64,000 nt of DNA from contig JAHZJK010000001.1 in NCBI GenBank assembly GCA_022600955.1, positions 124,001 to 188,000 of the forward strand, in the 5' to 3' direction. The first letter of the stretch is position 1; each line of letters opens with the position of its first letter. Of this stretch, positions 25,035-33,730 are shown one piece after another. This stretch comes from Gammaproteobacteria bacterium. Lineage in GTDB: Bacteria > Pseudomonadota > Gammaproteobacteria > Steroidobacterales > Woeseiaceae. The translations under genes and the position numbers were made by a program. The notes beneath the pieces are model-generated. The model did not search any database, was not told where the DNA came from, and saw only the letters and a list, made by a program, of their open reading frames with translations.

Positions 25035-26620
25035 CGACGCCGCTCGCGTTGCTTGCCCCGGTTCTTGGTATTGCCCGAAGAGCGTTGCTGCCTGGCAGGT
25101 GCTTCGCGCTTCGTTTCCCTGGCTTGCGTTGGCTGCGAACGACGCGTTTCATTGCTTCTCGCCGGTTGCTCGCGGCGAGTCTGTTGCCGTTCTGCTGGCT
25201 GCTCGCGGCGGGTTTGCTGGCGCCTGGTTTCACGATTCTGAGCCGGCTGCTCGCGGCGAGTCTGCTGGCGCCTGGATTCACGGTTCTGAGCTGGCTGATC
25301 ACGGCGAGTCTGCTGACGCCTGGACTCACGGTTCTGAGCCGGCTGCTCGCGGCGAGTCTGCTGACGCCTGGATTCACGGTTCTGAGCCGGCTGCTCGCGG
25401 TGGGTCTGCTGACGCCTGGATTCACGATTCCGAGCTGGCTGCTCCTGCTGCGTATTGCGGACGTTGGCAGCTTGTCCACGTCTCGTTGTTCCGGTACGGG
25501 TCACTGTTGCAGTCCGAGTCGCAGGCTGTGCTCGACGCGTATCGTCACGCGATTGTGAGGCGCGGCGATTGTCCCGCTCGCGAAATGTGATCGGTTCGTA
25601 GCGACGCCCCTGCTTGACGACCGGCTGTGACGCCTGCGTCCGAGCCCGGTCTCTATAGCGCTCGCCACGGTCTTCACGGGCATCCCTGTAGCCCTCATGG
25701 TTGCGTTGCCGACGTGTCTCGTTTGCGCGCCAGCGGTCGCCATGCCTGTAGCGATTGACAGTCACATTGGTATGGCGCGAGTAGTTAGTATTGTAAATGT
25801 TGATGGACGGGCGACGATACCAGTAGTCGTTCCAGTACGAACGCCCATAGTACGGATGCCCACGGTAGCTGTGGTGATACACATGCAGACTGTCGGAGTA
25901 CCAGCCGATCGTAAACGCGGTCGTTACACCCCAGAAATAGCCGTGACTAAAATGATGACTCGGTGCATACGGGTAGTAGTAGACCGGACGCGGGCGTGGG
26001 TAGTAATAATAGGCCGGTCTGGGCTGGTAGACCACGACTCGCGCGGGTTCGTAGTAGGGCACATAGATGACGTCTTCCGACGCAGGCGAGATTTCAATCA
26101 CACCTTCGTCGTTAGATACGGTCTGGTAGGAGTCACTTTTCAGATTGCCTGCGGCATATGCAATATCGCGAAATGATTCGACGGCCGCTACGACATCGGT
26201 CTGTTGTGCGACGACGGCATCGCCCAGGCGCCAGGTCCAGTCAAGATCGCTGTTGAGCAACTCGATGACCTCGGGATAGTTAATCAGGGCGACAACAGAG
26301 TCATCCCATTCCGAATTCGGTGTGAGTGTCGGGTCTTCTTCGTATGCCTCTAGAAACCGCGCGGCTTCGACGATCTGTAACGGGTACGCGGAAGCCGGCA
26401 GAACGATAGCAAGCAGGTCATCAGGGTACAGCGCAATCGGGCCGACAAGCTCCTGAAGTTCGCCGCTATCGAGTAACGGTATGCCTTCCTCACCCAATGG
26501 CATGACGTCAGCCTGCGACACGGACTTGCCAATTACATTACCGTCGTCGTCCACAGGGACCTGTGCCCACGTGAGAGTGGGTACAGCTAATAGGGCTAGA
26601 GTCTTGATTACAGCTTTCAT
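25031..26620 (-). CDS. DUF3300 exported protein with Arg/Gln repeat tail
   Basis: 529 residues with signal peptide MKAVIKTLALLAVPTLTWAQ. The DUF3300 domain (about 50-250: LVGPIALYPDDLLAIVLPAS, then DVIYVPYYEP) is followed by a Tyr/Pro/His-rich stretch (RPAYYYYPRPRPVYYYPYAP). The strongly basic C-terminus is built from a 16-residue unit EQPAQNRESRRQQTRR. Function of DUF3300 is unknown. The tail should be disordered and highly positive, suited to binding nucleic acid, cell wall or an anionic polymer. Confidence 0.9.
   Translation of the reverse strand: MKAVIKTLALLAVPTLTWAQVPVDDDGNVIGKSVSQADVMPLGEEGIPLLDSGELQELVGPIALYPDDLLAIVLPASAYPLQIVEAARFLEAYEEDPTLTPNSEWDDSVVALINYPEVIELLNSDLDWTWRLGDAVVAQQTDVVAAVESFRDIAYAAGNLKSDSYQTVSNDEGVIEISPASEDVIYVPYYEPARVVVYQPRPAYYYYPRPRPVYYYPYAPSHHFSHGYFWGVTTAFTIGWYSDSLHVYHHSYRGHPYYGRSYWNDYWYRRPSINIYNTNYSRHTNVTVNRYRHGDRWRANETRRQRNHEGYRDAREDRGERYRDRARTQASQPVVKQGRRYEPITFRERDNRRASQSRDDTRRAQPATRTATVTRTGTTRRGQAANVRNTQQEQPARNRESRRQQTHREQPAQNRESRRQQTRREQPAQNRESRRQQTRRDQPAQNRESRRQQTRREQPAQNRETRRQQTRREQPAERQQTRREQPARSNETRRSQPTQARETKREAPARQQRSSGNTKNRGKQRERRR
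25186..25425. repeat. 48-bp tandem repeat, about five units
   Basis: Units start near 25186, 25234, 25282, 25330 and 25378, each beginning GRTTCTGAGCYGGCTG or close and ending CGCCTGGATTCAC. They encode the 16-residue Arg/Gln repeat of the DUF3300 protein. The last units are almost identical, so copy number is probably variable between strains. Confidence 0.9.
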
Positions 26621-26721
26621 ACGGCCTCCTGGTCTGCACCATCGCGGACCTGTCGATATTGAGAGCTACCGTAACCCAGCCTAGCTGAACCGCCCCTTAA
26701 CCGGCGGCGGATTAAGGCAAA

Positions 26722-27180
26722 TCAGTCGTGCTCACCGCCGTGCCATGCAAGAAACTGCCAGCCGTCGTCGGTTCTGACGAGAACGTCTGTGTAGCGGCCG
26801 TTGCTTAGCTCAATTTCGCCTTTCTTGTCCTCAAATGCGCTTGAATACATGTATTGCGCAACTGCCACATCTTCGTGGACGACGATTGACAGGGGATAGA
26901 GTTCATGCGCGACCATTTTGCCCAGTTGCTCACTGAAGCGGTCCCACATTTTGATGGAGTCCTTGTCCCGCGGAGCAGGTGAATCGTCGCCCCAACCCGA
27001 AAAACTGTCACTGAGCAACCTGTCGGGCCACTTGCGGTCGCCCTTCTCATCGGCGTCCCATTCTTCTTCAACGGTAGCCCACACGTCCGCTTCGTCATTG
27101 TCATCCTGGGCAAATGCCGGACCGAGCGTCAGTAGCAAGAAGCTTCCAATCAACAGCTTGAACAAGTTAACCTTTTTCAT
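26722..27180 (-). CDS. Exported SnoaL/DUF4440-like protein
   Basis: 152 residues from the ATG at 27180, chosen because it starts the signal peptide MKKVNLFKLLIGSFLLLTLGPAFA and has AGGGGAGA upstream. The mature part looks like a small NTF2/SnoaL-type fold with conserved WxxxEEEWDA, VVHEDVAVAQYMY and TDVLVRTDDGWQFLAWHGG. No catalytic residues can be assigned. Likely periplasmic; function unknown. Confidence 0.78.
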   Translation of the reverse strand: MKKVNLFKLLIGSFLLLTLGPAFAQDDNDEADVWATVEEEWDADEKGDRKWPDRLLSDSFSGWGDDSPAPRDKDSIKMWDRFSEQLGKMVAHELYPLSIVVHEDVAVAQYMYSSAFEDKKGEIELSNGRYTDVLVRTDDGWQFLAWHGGEHD

Positions 27181-27252
27181 CACTCTCCCCTTAGTCATTC
27201 AAAAGCAAAACGTGGCAGCGAGTTTAAGCGCATTCTGGTGCTACGACAAACG

Positions 27253-27873
27253 TCATTCGATATAGGTCGTCGTCAATAGTGTAGCGAGTTCGTGCAGGGC
27301 ATCTTCGCTCAGCAGGCCTGCACGATCATACGAATAGATTTCAAGCAGGCCTTCCTCTGCCAGATATTCGGGATGATGCACCTCTGCGATCATCGCGTAT
27401 TCGAAAACCTGCTCGCCGCGAGCGAGCAACAGTTGGTAAACGTGCAGTGCGAGTGTGGTTTCCTGTTGCAGGTGCATCAGCGTGCTGACAGACGTGTCAG
27501 CTGGTAGCGGCAGAGAACCGATGTGCACGGTCTGCTTCTGAATATGCCAGCCATTTTGTTTGAACACTTCGCCGAGCGAATTGCCGGCGAGAACTTCAGC
27601 ATGTTCCGCGCCAAAGCTGCTGTCAGGGTTATCTACGAAGCGAACCAGCGCATAGGTACGGCAGGTCTTAACGCCATCATCGAGGCTGTACAGGCTGGAG
27701 CGTCTCAAGCTGGCCTCGCTCGCGAGCACGTCGATTCCGTAGCTGCCAAATCGATTCTCGATTCTTTCGCTGTTGAGGAGTACTGTTTCCGTCGCGCAGG
27801 CACTCAGCGCGGCAGCAAGCACGGCTGGCGCGAGTTTGTTGTTTTCTGAAAATGAGTCGAAAATCTTCAGCAA
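27253..27873 (-). CDS. Unknown lipoprotein, probable TTG start
   Basis: 206 residues if it starts at the TTG at 27873, which has AAGGA seven bases upstream. The frame is open to an ATG at 27948, but that would put an unrelated 25-residue extension before the signal. LAPAVLAAALSAC near residues 15-27 is a lipobox. The mature part contains RIENRFGSYGIDVLAS and ALVRFVDNPD, features of an uncharacterised gammaproteobacterial family as far as I can recall. It is divergent from the DUF885 gene. Confidence 0.7.
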   Translation of the reverse strand: MLKIFDSFSENNKLAPAVLAAALSACATETVLLNSERIENRFGSYGIDVLASEASLRRSSLYSLDDGVKTCRTYALVRFVDNPDSSFGAEHAEVLAGNSLGEVFKQNGWHIQKQTVHIGSLPLPADTSVSTLMHLQQETTLALHVYQLLLARGEQVFEYAMIAEVHHPEYLAEEGLLEIYSYDRAGLLSEDALHELATLLTTTYIE

Positions 27874-27963
27874 GTCTGAATCCTTTTGGGTCGTAGATGC
27901 ATCTATTTGGGATACCGGCGCATCTATCGTCCGACATGATTTGTACATAGGGGAGAATTTTAC

Positions 27964-29718
27964 ATGCTTAAGCGAATAACTATCAGTGTTGTAGCGACTT
28001 TTTCTTTACTGGCAGGCCTGCATGCCCAAGCGGCAACCTGGGTTGAAAAAAGTGATGAGCACGCGCAGGTCGTGCTGGATGTGTTGGCGAAGCTGAGCCC
28101 CGAGGGCGCTGGCAGTCTTGGGGTTGACGGCCTCGACGCCGAAATCTCCGATCTGGGTCCGGGTATCTACGAACGCTCGCTCGCGATGACCCAGGAGGTC
28201 GTCGACGAGCTAAGGCGGCGCTCCGCAAAGGAGGCCGACGCCAAGGTAAAGCAGGACCTCGGCATTCTTATCAAGGCGCTCGACGACAACATCAAGAGTT
28301 CCGAGCTGAATCGCGAGTTTCTGTTGCCGTATTTCAACATCAACCAAACGGTTTTCTTCGGTATTCGCGGCATTATTGACCCGCAGAACGATCGCGAACG
28401 CTATCCGGCCGCCATTGAGCGGATCGAGAAATACGCGGGAATCACCGAGGGGTTTACGCCTTTCACTGAGCTGGCGAAAGACCGCACGCGCGAGCGTTTT
28501 GACGTCGAAGGTCTGGTCGGGCCCTATAAGGGTGAGGTCGAACAGGATCTCGAGCGCGCCGAAACAATGATCACGGGCATCGAGCAAGTACTCGCCGACA
28601 CCGATTTGCAGGGCTGGGAGGAAAGCTACGAGACGCTGGCACTTCAGCTGCGCGACTATAACGAATGGGTTCGCGCTGAAATTCTGCCGCGTGCGCGAGA
28701 GGATTACAGGCTGCCGCCAGCGCTGTATGAAGACGCGCTGCGCAACTGGGGTGTCGATGCGTCACCGCTTGACCTGATCGAGCAGGCGACAAAGGGTTAC
28801 ATGGATATTCGCAACGAAATGGAGGCCCTGGCACCGCAGGTCGCTGAGAAGATGGGCTACGACACGACCGATTACCGCGAGGTTATTGCGTTGCTGAAAG
28901 AGAACGGTGCTATAGATGGCGATAAGCTGCTCGACCATTACAACGCTGTGCTCCGCGACATAGAAGAAATCATCGTACGTGAGAAGCTCATCAGCTTGCC
29001 CGACCGGGATGCCGGTATCCGGATCGCGTCCGCCGCGGAAACGGCTGCACAACCTGCGCCGCATTTACAGCCGCCACGATTGATTGGCAATACGGGCGAA
29101 TACCCGTTCTTTGTGATTCCGCAGCTCACGCAGAATGAAGATGGCAGCTGGCAGCAAACGGACGATACATATGAGGCTGGCGCATGGACGTTGACAGCTC
29201 ATGAAGCACGCCCCGGCCATGAAATGCAGTTCTCGAGCATTGTCGAGTCTGGCGTGTCGATCACGCGGGCCGTGTTTGCATTCAACAGCGTCAATGTTGA
29301 AGGTTGGGGTTTGTATGCAGAGGCAATTGTGCGACCTTATCTGCCACTGGAAGGGCAGATGATCAGCCTGCAATATCGGCTCATGCGCGCCGGGCGGATG
29401 TTTCTGGATCCGATGCTGAACCTTGGCATGATTACACCGGAGGAAGCTAAAAACCTGATCATGGCGGATATGGCTATCGGCGAATCCTGGGCTCAGAACG
29501 AAGTTGAGCGCTACACCTACCGAATGCCCGGCCAGGCGACAGCGTACTACTACGGCTACAACAAAATGCAATCGCTACGAGCTCAAACCGAACTCAAGCT
29601 GCGCGACAAGTTCAATCAACAGGCATTTCACGATTTTATCCTCGATCAGGGCATGCTTCCGCCGCATATCCTGAAAGAGGCAGTCATGACCGAGTTCGTT
29701 CCGAGTCAGTCGGACTAA
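27964..29718 (+). CDS. DUF885 family exported protein
   Basis: 584 residues, signal peptide MLKRITISVVATFSLLAGLHAQA, with AGGGGAGAA ahead of the ATG. The family's metal-site-like motif TAHEARPGHEMQ lies near residue 413 and GWGLYAEAIVRPYL follows. Length is normal. Probably a periplasmic peptidase-like enzyme; substrate unknown. A truncated paralogue begins the window. Confidence 0.92.
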   Translation: MLKRITISVVATFSLLAGLHAQAATWVEKSDEHAQVVLDVLAKLSPEGAGSLGVDGLDAEISDLGPGIYERSLAMTQEVVDELRRRSAKEADAKVKQDLGILIKALDDNIKSSELNREFLLPYFNINQTVFFGIRGIIDPQNDRERYPAAIERIEKYAGITEGFTPFTELAKDRTRERFDVEGLVGPYKGEVEQDLERAETMITGIEQVLADTDLQGWEESYETLALQLRDYNEWVRAEILPRAREDYRLPPALYEDALRNWGVDASPLDLIEQATKGYMDIRNEMEALAPQVAEKMGYDTTDYREVIALLKENGAIDGDKLLDHYNAVLRDIEEIIVREKLISLPDRDAGIRIASAAETAAQPAPHLQPPRLIGNTGEYPFFVIPQLTQNEDGSWQQTDDTYEAGAWTLTAHEARPGHEMQFSSIVESGVSITRAVFAFNSVNVEGWGLYAEAIVRPYLPLEGQMISLQYRLMRAGRMFLDPMLNLGMITPEEAKNLIMADMAIGESWAQNEVERYTYRMPGQATAYYYGYNKMQSLRAQTELKLRDKFNQQAFHDFILDQGMLPPHILKEAVMTEFVPSQSD

Positions 29719-29763
29719 CAAGGCGTTATACTCCGGTTTCCTTCGTTGCTGAGGGGAGCCGGA

Positions 29764-30075
29764 GTGCCCCAACAGTTGCTTTGTTTTCGCTGTGGAGCGT
29801 CGCTCGATGCGTTGCCGCTGCCGTGGTCCAGACGTGACCAGTGCCCGCAGTGCAGCGCTGATCTGCATTGTTGCCGCATGTGCAGGCACTTTGACCGGAA
29901 TGTGCCCAGGCAATGTCGTGAAGATGGCGCTGAAGATGTGACCGAGAAAGCGCGCCCGAACTTCTGTGACTGGTTCATCCCGTCCGAACACGCGTTTGAC
30001 GGTGCTGAAAAGCAGCAAGCCGACGATGCACAAGCGGCACTCGACGCGTTATTCGGTGATAGCGATGAGCGTTAA
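29764..30075 (+). CDS. Small zinc-ribbon protein
   Basis: 103 residues from the GTG at 29764, preceded by GAGGGGAG. Two CxxC pairs (C7/C10 and C27/C30) make a zinc ribbon, and CCRMCRHF (36-43) plus RQCRED and NFCDWF add four to five more cysteines. The pattern matches a short uncharacterised family. It overlaps the SDR gene by 11 bp and starts a run of five tightly packed genes ending with queE and a membrane protein. Confidence 0.8.
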   Translation: MPQQLLCFRCGASLDALPLPWSRRDQCPQCSADLHCCRMCRHFDRNVPRQCREDGAEDVTEKARPNFCDWFIPSEHAFDGAEKQQADDAQAALDALFGDSDER

Positions 30076-31114
30076 TCGCAGGCGATTTCTGGGTCTTGCC
30101 GGGGCATCGCTGGCGACCGGAACAATTTCGGGCTGTGGTGTCGACAAGCTGCCGGACGGCGATGTGCCGCAAAGCGCCTTCGACGCTGAGTCGACTGCGG
30201 AAGAAGTTACGGCCGGCATTGACCTGAAAGGCAAGCTCGCCGTTGTGACCGGTTGCACATCGGGTATTGGATTCGAAACCATGCGCGTCCTGGCGTTGCG
30301 CGGCGCCTACGTTGTCGGAACCAGTCGATCACTGAGCCGCGCCCAGGAGGCCTGTAAACGGGTTACTGGAGTTACAACACCCGTGCAGATGGATCTGGCT
30401 GACCTGGATTCTGTGGTGCGTTGCGCAGAAGACGTGCTGTCGCTAAAGACGCCTGTTGATTTTCTGATCTGCAATGCGGGTTATCGTGGTGGCGGCAACG
30501 ACCGTGAGATTGTTAACGGTGTCGAAAAGCACTTCGCCATCAATCATCTTGGGCATTTTGTGTTCGTCAATCGCTTACTCGGCAGAATGTTCCTTGCCTG
30601 GCAAGCACGAATCGTCCTGGTCGCGAGTCGCACCGCGTATACTGATGCGCCAGACAGCGGGATTCTGTTTGACGATTTGCGGTTCACCTCAGACTACGAC
30701 GACTCGATGGCCTATGCGCATTCGAAACTTGCCAATGTGCTTTTTTCATTGCGGCTCTCTCAATTGTTGCGCGGTACGCGTATCACGACCAATGCATTGC
30801 ATCCGGGCGTGATCAATACCGATATCGACCGCAATCTCAACGCCGTGACGCGTTTTGGTTTCGGTTTGTTAACGGCGTTAAATGGGAAGACAGTAGAGCA
30901 AGGCGCTGCGACCAGTTGCTATGTCGCGACGGCAGAAGCGCTGGGCGCAACCAGCGGCGCTTATTTTGAAGACTGCAATGCAACGATCGTCGGGGGGCAC
31001 AATCACCTGCGCAACATCGGGATGGCTGAGCGACTGGTCGAGGTATCCGAGGCTCTGACTGCCGACTACCTGGTTGAACAGCAGCGTCCGGATTGGGAGA
31101 AACTCAAACAGTGA
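30065..31114 (+). CDS. SDR oxidoreductase with Tat-type lipoprotein signal
   Basis: 349 residues from the ATG at 30065. The N-terminus SVNRRRFLGLAGASLATGTI then SGC combines a twin-arginine motif with a lipobox. The body is a short-chain dehydrogenase: VVTGCTSGIGFETM nucleotide-binding motif, NAGYRGG, and the catalytic YAHSK. It most resembles retinol-dehydrogenase-like SDRs acting on hydrophobic alcohols or ketones. Tat export would allow folding with bound NAD(P) before export. Its stop overlaps the queC start (GTGA). Confidence 0.86.
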   Translation: MSVNRRRFLGLAGASLATGTISGCGVDKLPDGDVPQSAFDAESTAEEVTAGIDLKGKLAVVTGCTSGIGFETMRVLALRGAYVVGTSRSLSRAQEACKRVTGVTTPVQMDLADLDSVVRCAEDVLSLKTPVDFLICNAGYRGGGNDREIVNGVEKHFAINHLGHFVFVNRLLGRMFLAWQARIVLVASRTAYTDAPDSGILFDDLRFTSDYDDSMAYAHSKLANVLFSLRLSQLLRGTRITTNALHPGVINTDIDRNLNAVTRFGFGLLTALNGKTVEQGAATSCYVATAEALGATSGAYFEDCNATIVGGHNHLRNIGMAERLVEVSEALTADYLVEQQRPDWEKLKQ

Positions 31115-31779
31115 CTGATTCTGCTCTCGTGGTGTTTTCCGGTGGCCAGGACTCCACGACTTGCCTGTATTGGGCGATTGACCGGTTTGGCGATGGCAAT
31201 GTTTCTTGTGTCACGTTCGACTACGGTCAGCGACACCGTGTGGAATTGCAGTGCGCACGATCCATAGCCGAATTTGCAAGTGTCCCTCAGGTCGAGTTGC
31301 CTATTGATACATTTGCCGCTTTGGGCGGCGACTCGCTAACGGATCCTGGCATAGACGTTGCAGCGCAGTCTGATGGTGAAGCAGGATTGCCAAATACGTT
31401 CGTGCCTGGCCGCAATCTGATCTTCCTGACATTTGCAGCGGCCCTGGCGTACCAGCGTGGAGTCGGTAATATTGTTACGGGCGTTGCCGAGACAGACTAC
31501 AGCGGTTACCCGGATTGTCGCGAGCAAACATTACAGAAATTGCAGCGGACCTTGCAGCTCGGCATGGAGAGTGATGTCCGGATTCATGCGCCTCTCATGC
31601 ACCTGTCCAAGAAACAGACCGTGGAACTGGCGCGTGATCTTGGCGCGATGCCGGCCATGGCGATGACACATACCTGCTATAACGGGCTGCGGCCGCCGTG
31701 TGGATCGTGCGCGGCGTGCGAACTGCGCGCGAAAGGATTCACCGAGGCGGGTGTACATGATCCGCTGTTGGACTTATGA
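31111..31779 (+). CDS. queC: 7-cyano-7-deazaguanine synthase
   Basis: 222 residues from the GTG at 31111, overlapping the SDR stop; an upstream TTG (31093) is possible. The ATP-pyrophosphatase loop VFSGGQDSTT, the VPGRNLIFL segment and the C-terminal zinc cluster CYNGLRPPCGSCAACELR are diagnostic. It converts 7-carboxy-7-deazaguanine to preQ0 with ATP and ammonia in queuosine synthesis. Its stop overlaps the queE start (ATGA). Confidence 0.97.
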   Translation: MTDSALVVFSGGQDSTTCLYWAIDRFGDGNVSCVTFDYGQRHRVELQCARSIAEFASVPQVELPIDTFAALGGDSLTDPGIDVAAQSDGEAGLPNTFVPGRNLIFLTFAAALAYQRGVGNIVTGVAETDYSGYPDCREQTLQKLQRTLQLGMESDVRIHAPLMHLSKKQTVELARDLGAMPAMAMTHTCYNGLRPPCGSCAACELRAKGFTEAGVHDPLLDL

Positions 31780-32414
31780 CGTATTCGGTTAAAGAGATGT
31801 ATTACACGCTGCAGGGGGAGGGTGCCCACAGTGGGCGTCCCGCTGTTTTCCTGCGATTTGCGGGTTGCAACCTGTGGTCAGGTCGTGAGGAACACCGTGC
31901 CGAGGCTGTGTGCCGTTTTTGTGACACACAGTTTGTTGGCGTTGACGGTCCTGGTGGAGGAAAATTTGAAACACCAGCTAAGCTGGCGGATGCCGTTGCC
32001 GCCTTGTGGCCAGATACCGCCGAGAATGCTTATGTTGTATGCACCGGTGGGGAGCCACTACTGCAACTCGACAGCGCGTTGATCGATGCAATGCATACCG
32101 CAGGGTTTGAAGTCGGCGTCGAGAGTAACGGAACTATTTCCGCGCCTGCCGGAATTGACTGGCTCTGCATTAGTCCGAAGGGCAATGCGCCGCTGCAGCA
32201 ATTGTCGGGCAACGAATTGAAGCTGGTGTTCCCGCAGCAGGAGCCCGCCGCACAGCCTGAGTGCTTTGTTGAGCTGGCGTTCGAACACTATTACTTACAA
32301 CCGCTCGATGGCGACGAAACCGATATCAATACCAGAAGGGTCGTCGACTATTGCTTGCGGAATCCACAATGGAAATTGAGCATGCAATCACACAAATACC
32401 TGGGAATCGACTAG
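31776..32414 (+). CDS. queE: 7-carboxy-7-deazaguanine synthase (radical SAM)
   Basis: 212 residues. GCNLWSGREEHRAEAVCRFC carries the three cluster cysteines with the long spacing typical of one QueE subtype, followed by TGGEPLLQ. It forms CDG from CPH4 with a 4Fe-4S cluster and S-adenosylmethionine. QueC and QueE act in consecutive steps and are translationally coupled here. queD and folE are not in the window. Confidence 0.96.
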   Translation: MTYSVKEMYYTLQGEGAHSGRPAVFLRFAGCNLWSGREEHRAEAVCRFCDTQFVGVDGPGGGKFETPAKLADAVAALWPDTAENAYVVCTGGEPLLQLDSALIDAMHTAGFEVGVESNGTISAPAGIDWLCISPKGNAPLQQLSGNELKLVFPQQEPAAQPECFVELAFEHYYLQPLDGDETDINTRRVVDYCLRNPQWKLSMQSHKYLGID

Positions 32415-32416
32415 CG

Positions 32417-32824
32417 ATGAATCACACGGTTGGCCGTGCAATTTTTGGTCTCGTTGTCGGACTTGGCGCCGCGTGGATTTCGTACACCTGGTTGACGAAC
32501 CCGGCTGGTCGCACGGAACGAGCCATCCAGGAAGCTGTTGTTTTGGAGTCACGAATCGTCGTCAGCGATACGACGGGTATCGATGGGCTGGAATTCGTCG
32601 ATGCGTTAGCGGCAAATCGGCAAGTTGGCAAAGCTTATGTGTACCGGGAGGAAAACGGGTGGTCTGTTTCTGGATACTACCGTCGCGATGAGGATGATCG
32701 CTGGCATCCGTGGCTCCTCGCCCTTAGTGCTGAGCGCCAATTGATTTCGCTCAAAATTCAGGACAAGGACGCCGGCCTTGTCGAGCGCGCCAGTGCAAAT
32801 CCGCTATTGGAAATCAGTCCCTGA
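32417..32824 (+). CDS. Membrane-anchored protein of unknown function
   Basis: 135 residues from the ATG at 32417, two bases after the queE stop; this start opens on the hydrophobic anchor RAIFGLVVGLGAAWISYTWL. The rest is soluble and probably periplasmic, with no motif I recognise. It is probably cotranscribed with queCE, but nothing ties it to queuosine. Confidence 0.7.
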   Translation: MNHTVGRAIFGLVVGLGAAWISYTWLTNPAGRTERAIQEAVVLESRIVVSDTTGIDGLEFVDALAANRQVGKAYVYREENGWSVSGYYRRDEDDRWHPWLLALSAERQLISLKIQDKDAGLVERASANPLLEISP

Positions 32825-32835
32825 AACAGGGGCAA

Positions 32836-33669
32836 TCATGCGGGCTCGGCCACGGCCGCCTGTTTCACTTCTGCTCGCCATTCAACCACGTTGAGTTCGA
32901 TAAATACGAATGCGACAAGCCACAGGAATGCATCCCAGAAGTCGACGAAATCGCCTTTGAAGCCCCAGTAAACCGCCGCAAGTAACAGTGCTCCATAGAG
33001 AAAGAACTTAACGACGTTGCTGGCCCGCAGCGCCCAGCCCTCAAAGTATCCACGCTCCTGCAGTCGCACATCAATTTCGAGAACCAGTACGACCAATAGC
33101 CAGACGGCAGAGTTAATGACATCGACCCACGCGAGGTAGCGAATATCGGTCAGGCCGCTCGCATCGACGACTGCCAGAATTCCAGGCAATTGCATGAAAG
33201 CATTTGCGCTGGAAAATGACCCGCAATTTGCGGCTGTAATTAGCGTGTATTCATCGAGATCAATCGCATACGACCAGCCGCCACTGACCGCATTGCACAG
33301 GTTATCGATCGCAGCAGGTACGGCCTGGTTTATAAAGGCCAGGTTAACGACATAGCCGTAAAATGCGTAGACGATAAAGGTGTAGCAGAGGATCCGTACT
33401 CCCTGCAGTGTCCATGTTACCGCGGGATTGTAGTGATGATCCTCGAGTACGTAGGTCTCCAGTTCGAACATCAGCAGCAGTACAACCCACGCCGCTGTAT
33501 CGATCGTGGCGGCATACGCCTCGATCATGTCTGCCAGCGGGACCCCGCCAACAAACTGCACGTTTGCGGCGAGCCACTCCTCGCGAAAGAACACAAACAC
33601 ATTGAATGCGAGTAGCGCGTATACGGTGTACTTGAATAACTGATACAGCCTGTTGCTGCTTATATTCAA
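32836..33669 (-). CDS. Polytopic membrane protein of unknown function
   Basis: 277 residues with about seven hydrophobic segments (first at ~14-28, then 53-70, 85-112, 175-200, 215-235 and 245-262). Several aromatic and acidic residues lie at segment ends. I do not recognise a family. The start at 33669 is the only one giving the first segment. It stands alone, convergent to the queE-linked gene and downstream of the Fic gene on the same strand. Confidence 0.72.
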   Translation of the reverse strand: MNISSNRLYQLFKYTVYALLAFNVFVFFREEWLAANVQFVGGVPLADMIEAYAATIDTAAWVVLLLMFELETYVLEDHHYNPAVTWTLQGVRILCYTFIVYAFYGYVVNLAFINQAVPAAIDNLCNAVSGGWSYAIDLDEYTLITAANCGSFSSANAFMQLPGILAVVDASGLTDIRYLAWVDVINSAVWLLVVLVLEIDVRLQERGYFEGWALRASNVVKFFLYGALLLAAVYWGFKGDFVDFWDAFLWLVAFVFIELNVVEWRAEVKQAAVAEPA

Positions 33670-33730
33670 TTTTGAGTACTCAATGGCCGACCCTGCCGAC
33701 GGTCTGGGGATTCTAGGGCCTGTCTGCCGC

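Noticed and set aside
25049..25590. Several overlapping + strand ORFs opposite the DUF3300 tail
   Set aside because: They arise from the 48-bp repeat read on the other strand and show no protein-like features.
32819..32831. CCCTG-AAA-CAGGG hairpin at the end of the queE-linked gene
   Set aside because: Short stem and no T-run on either side.
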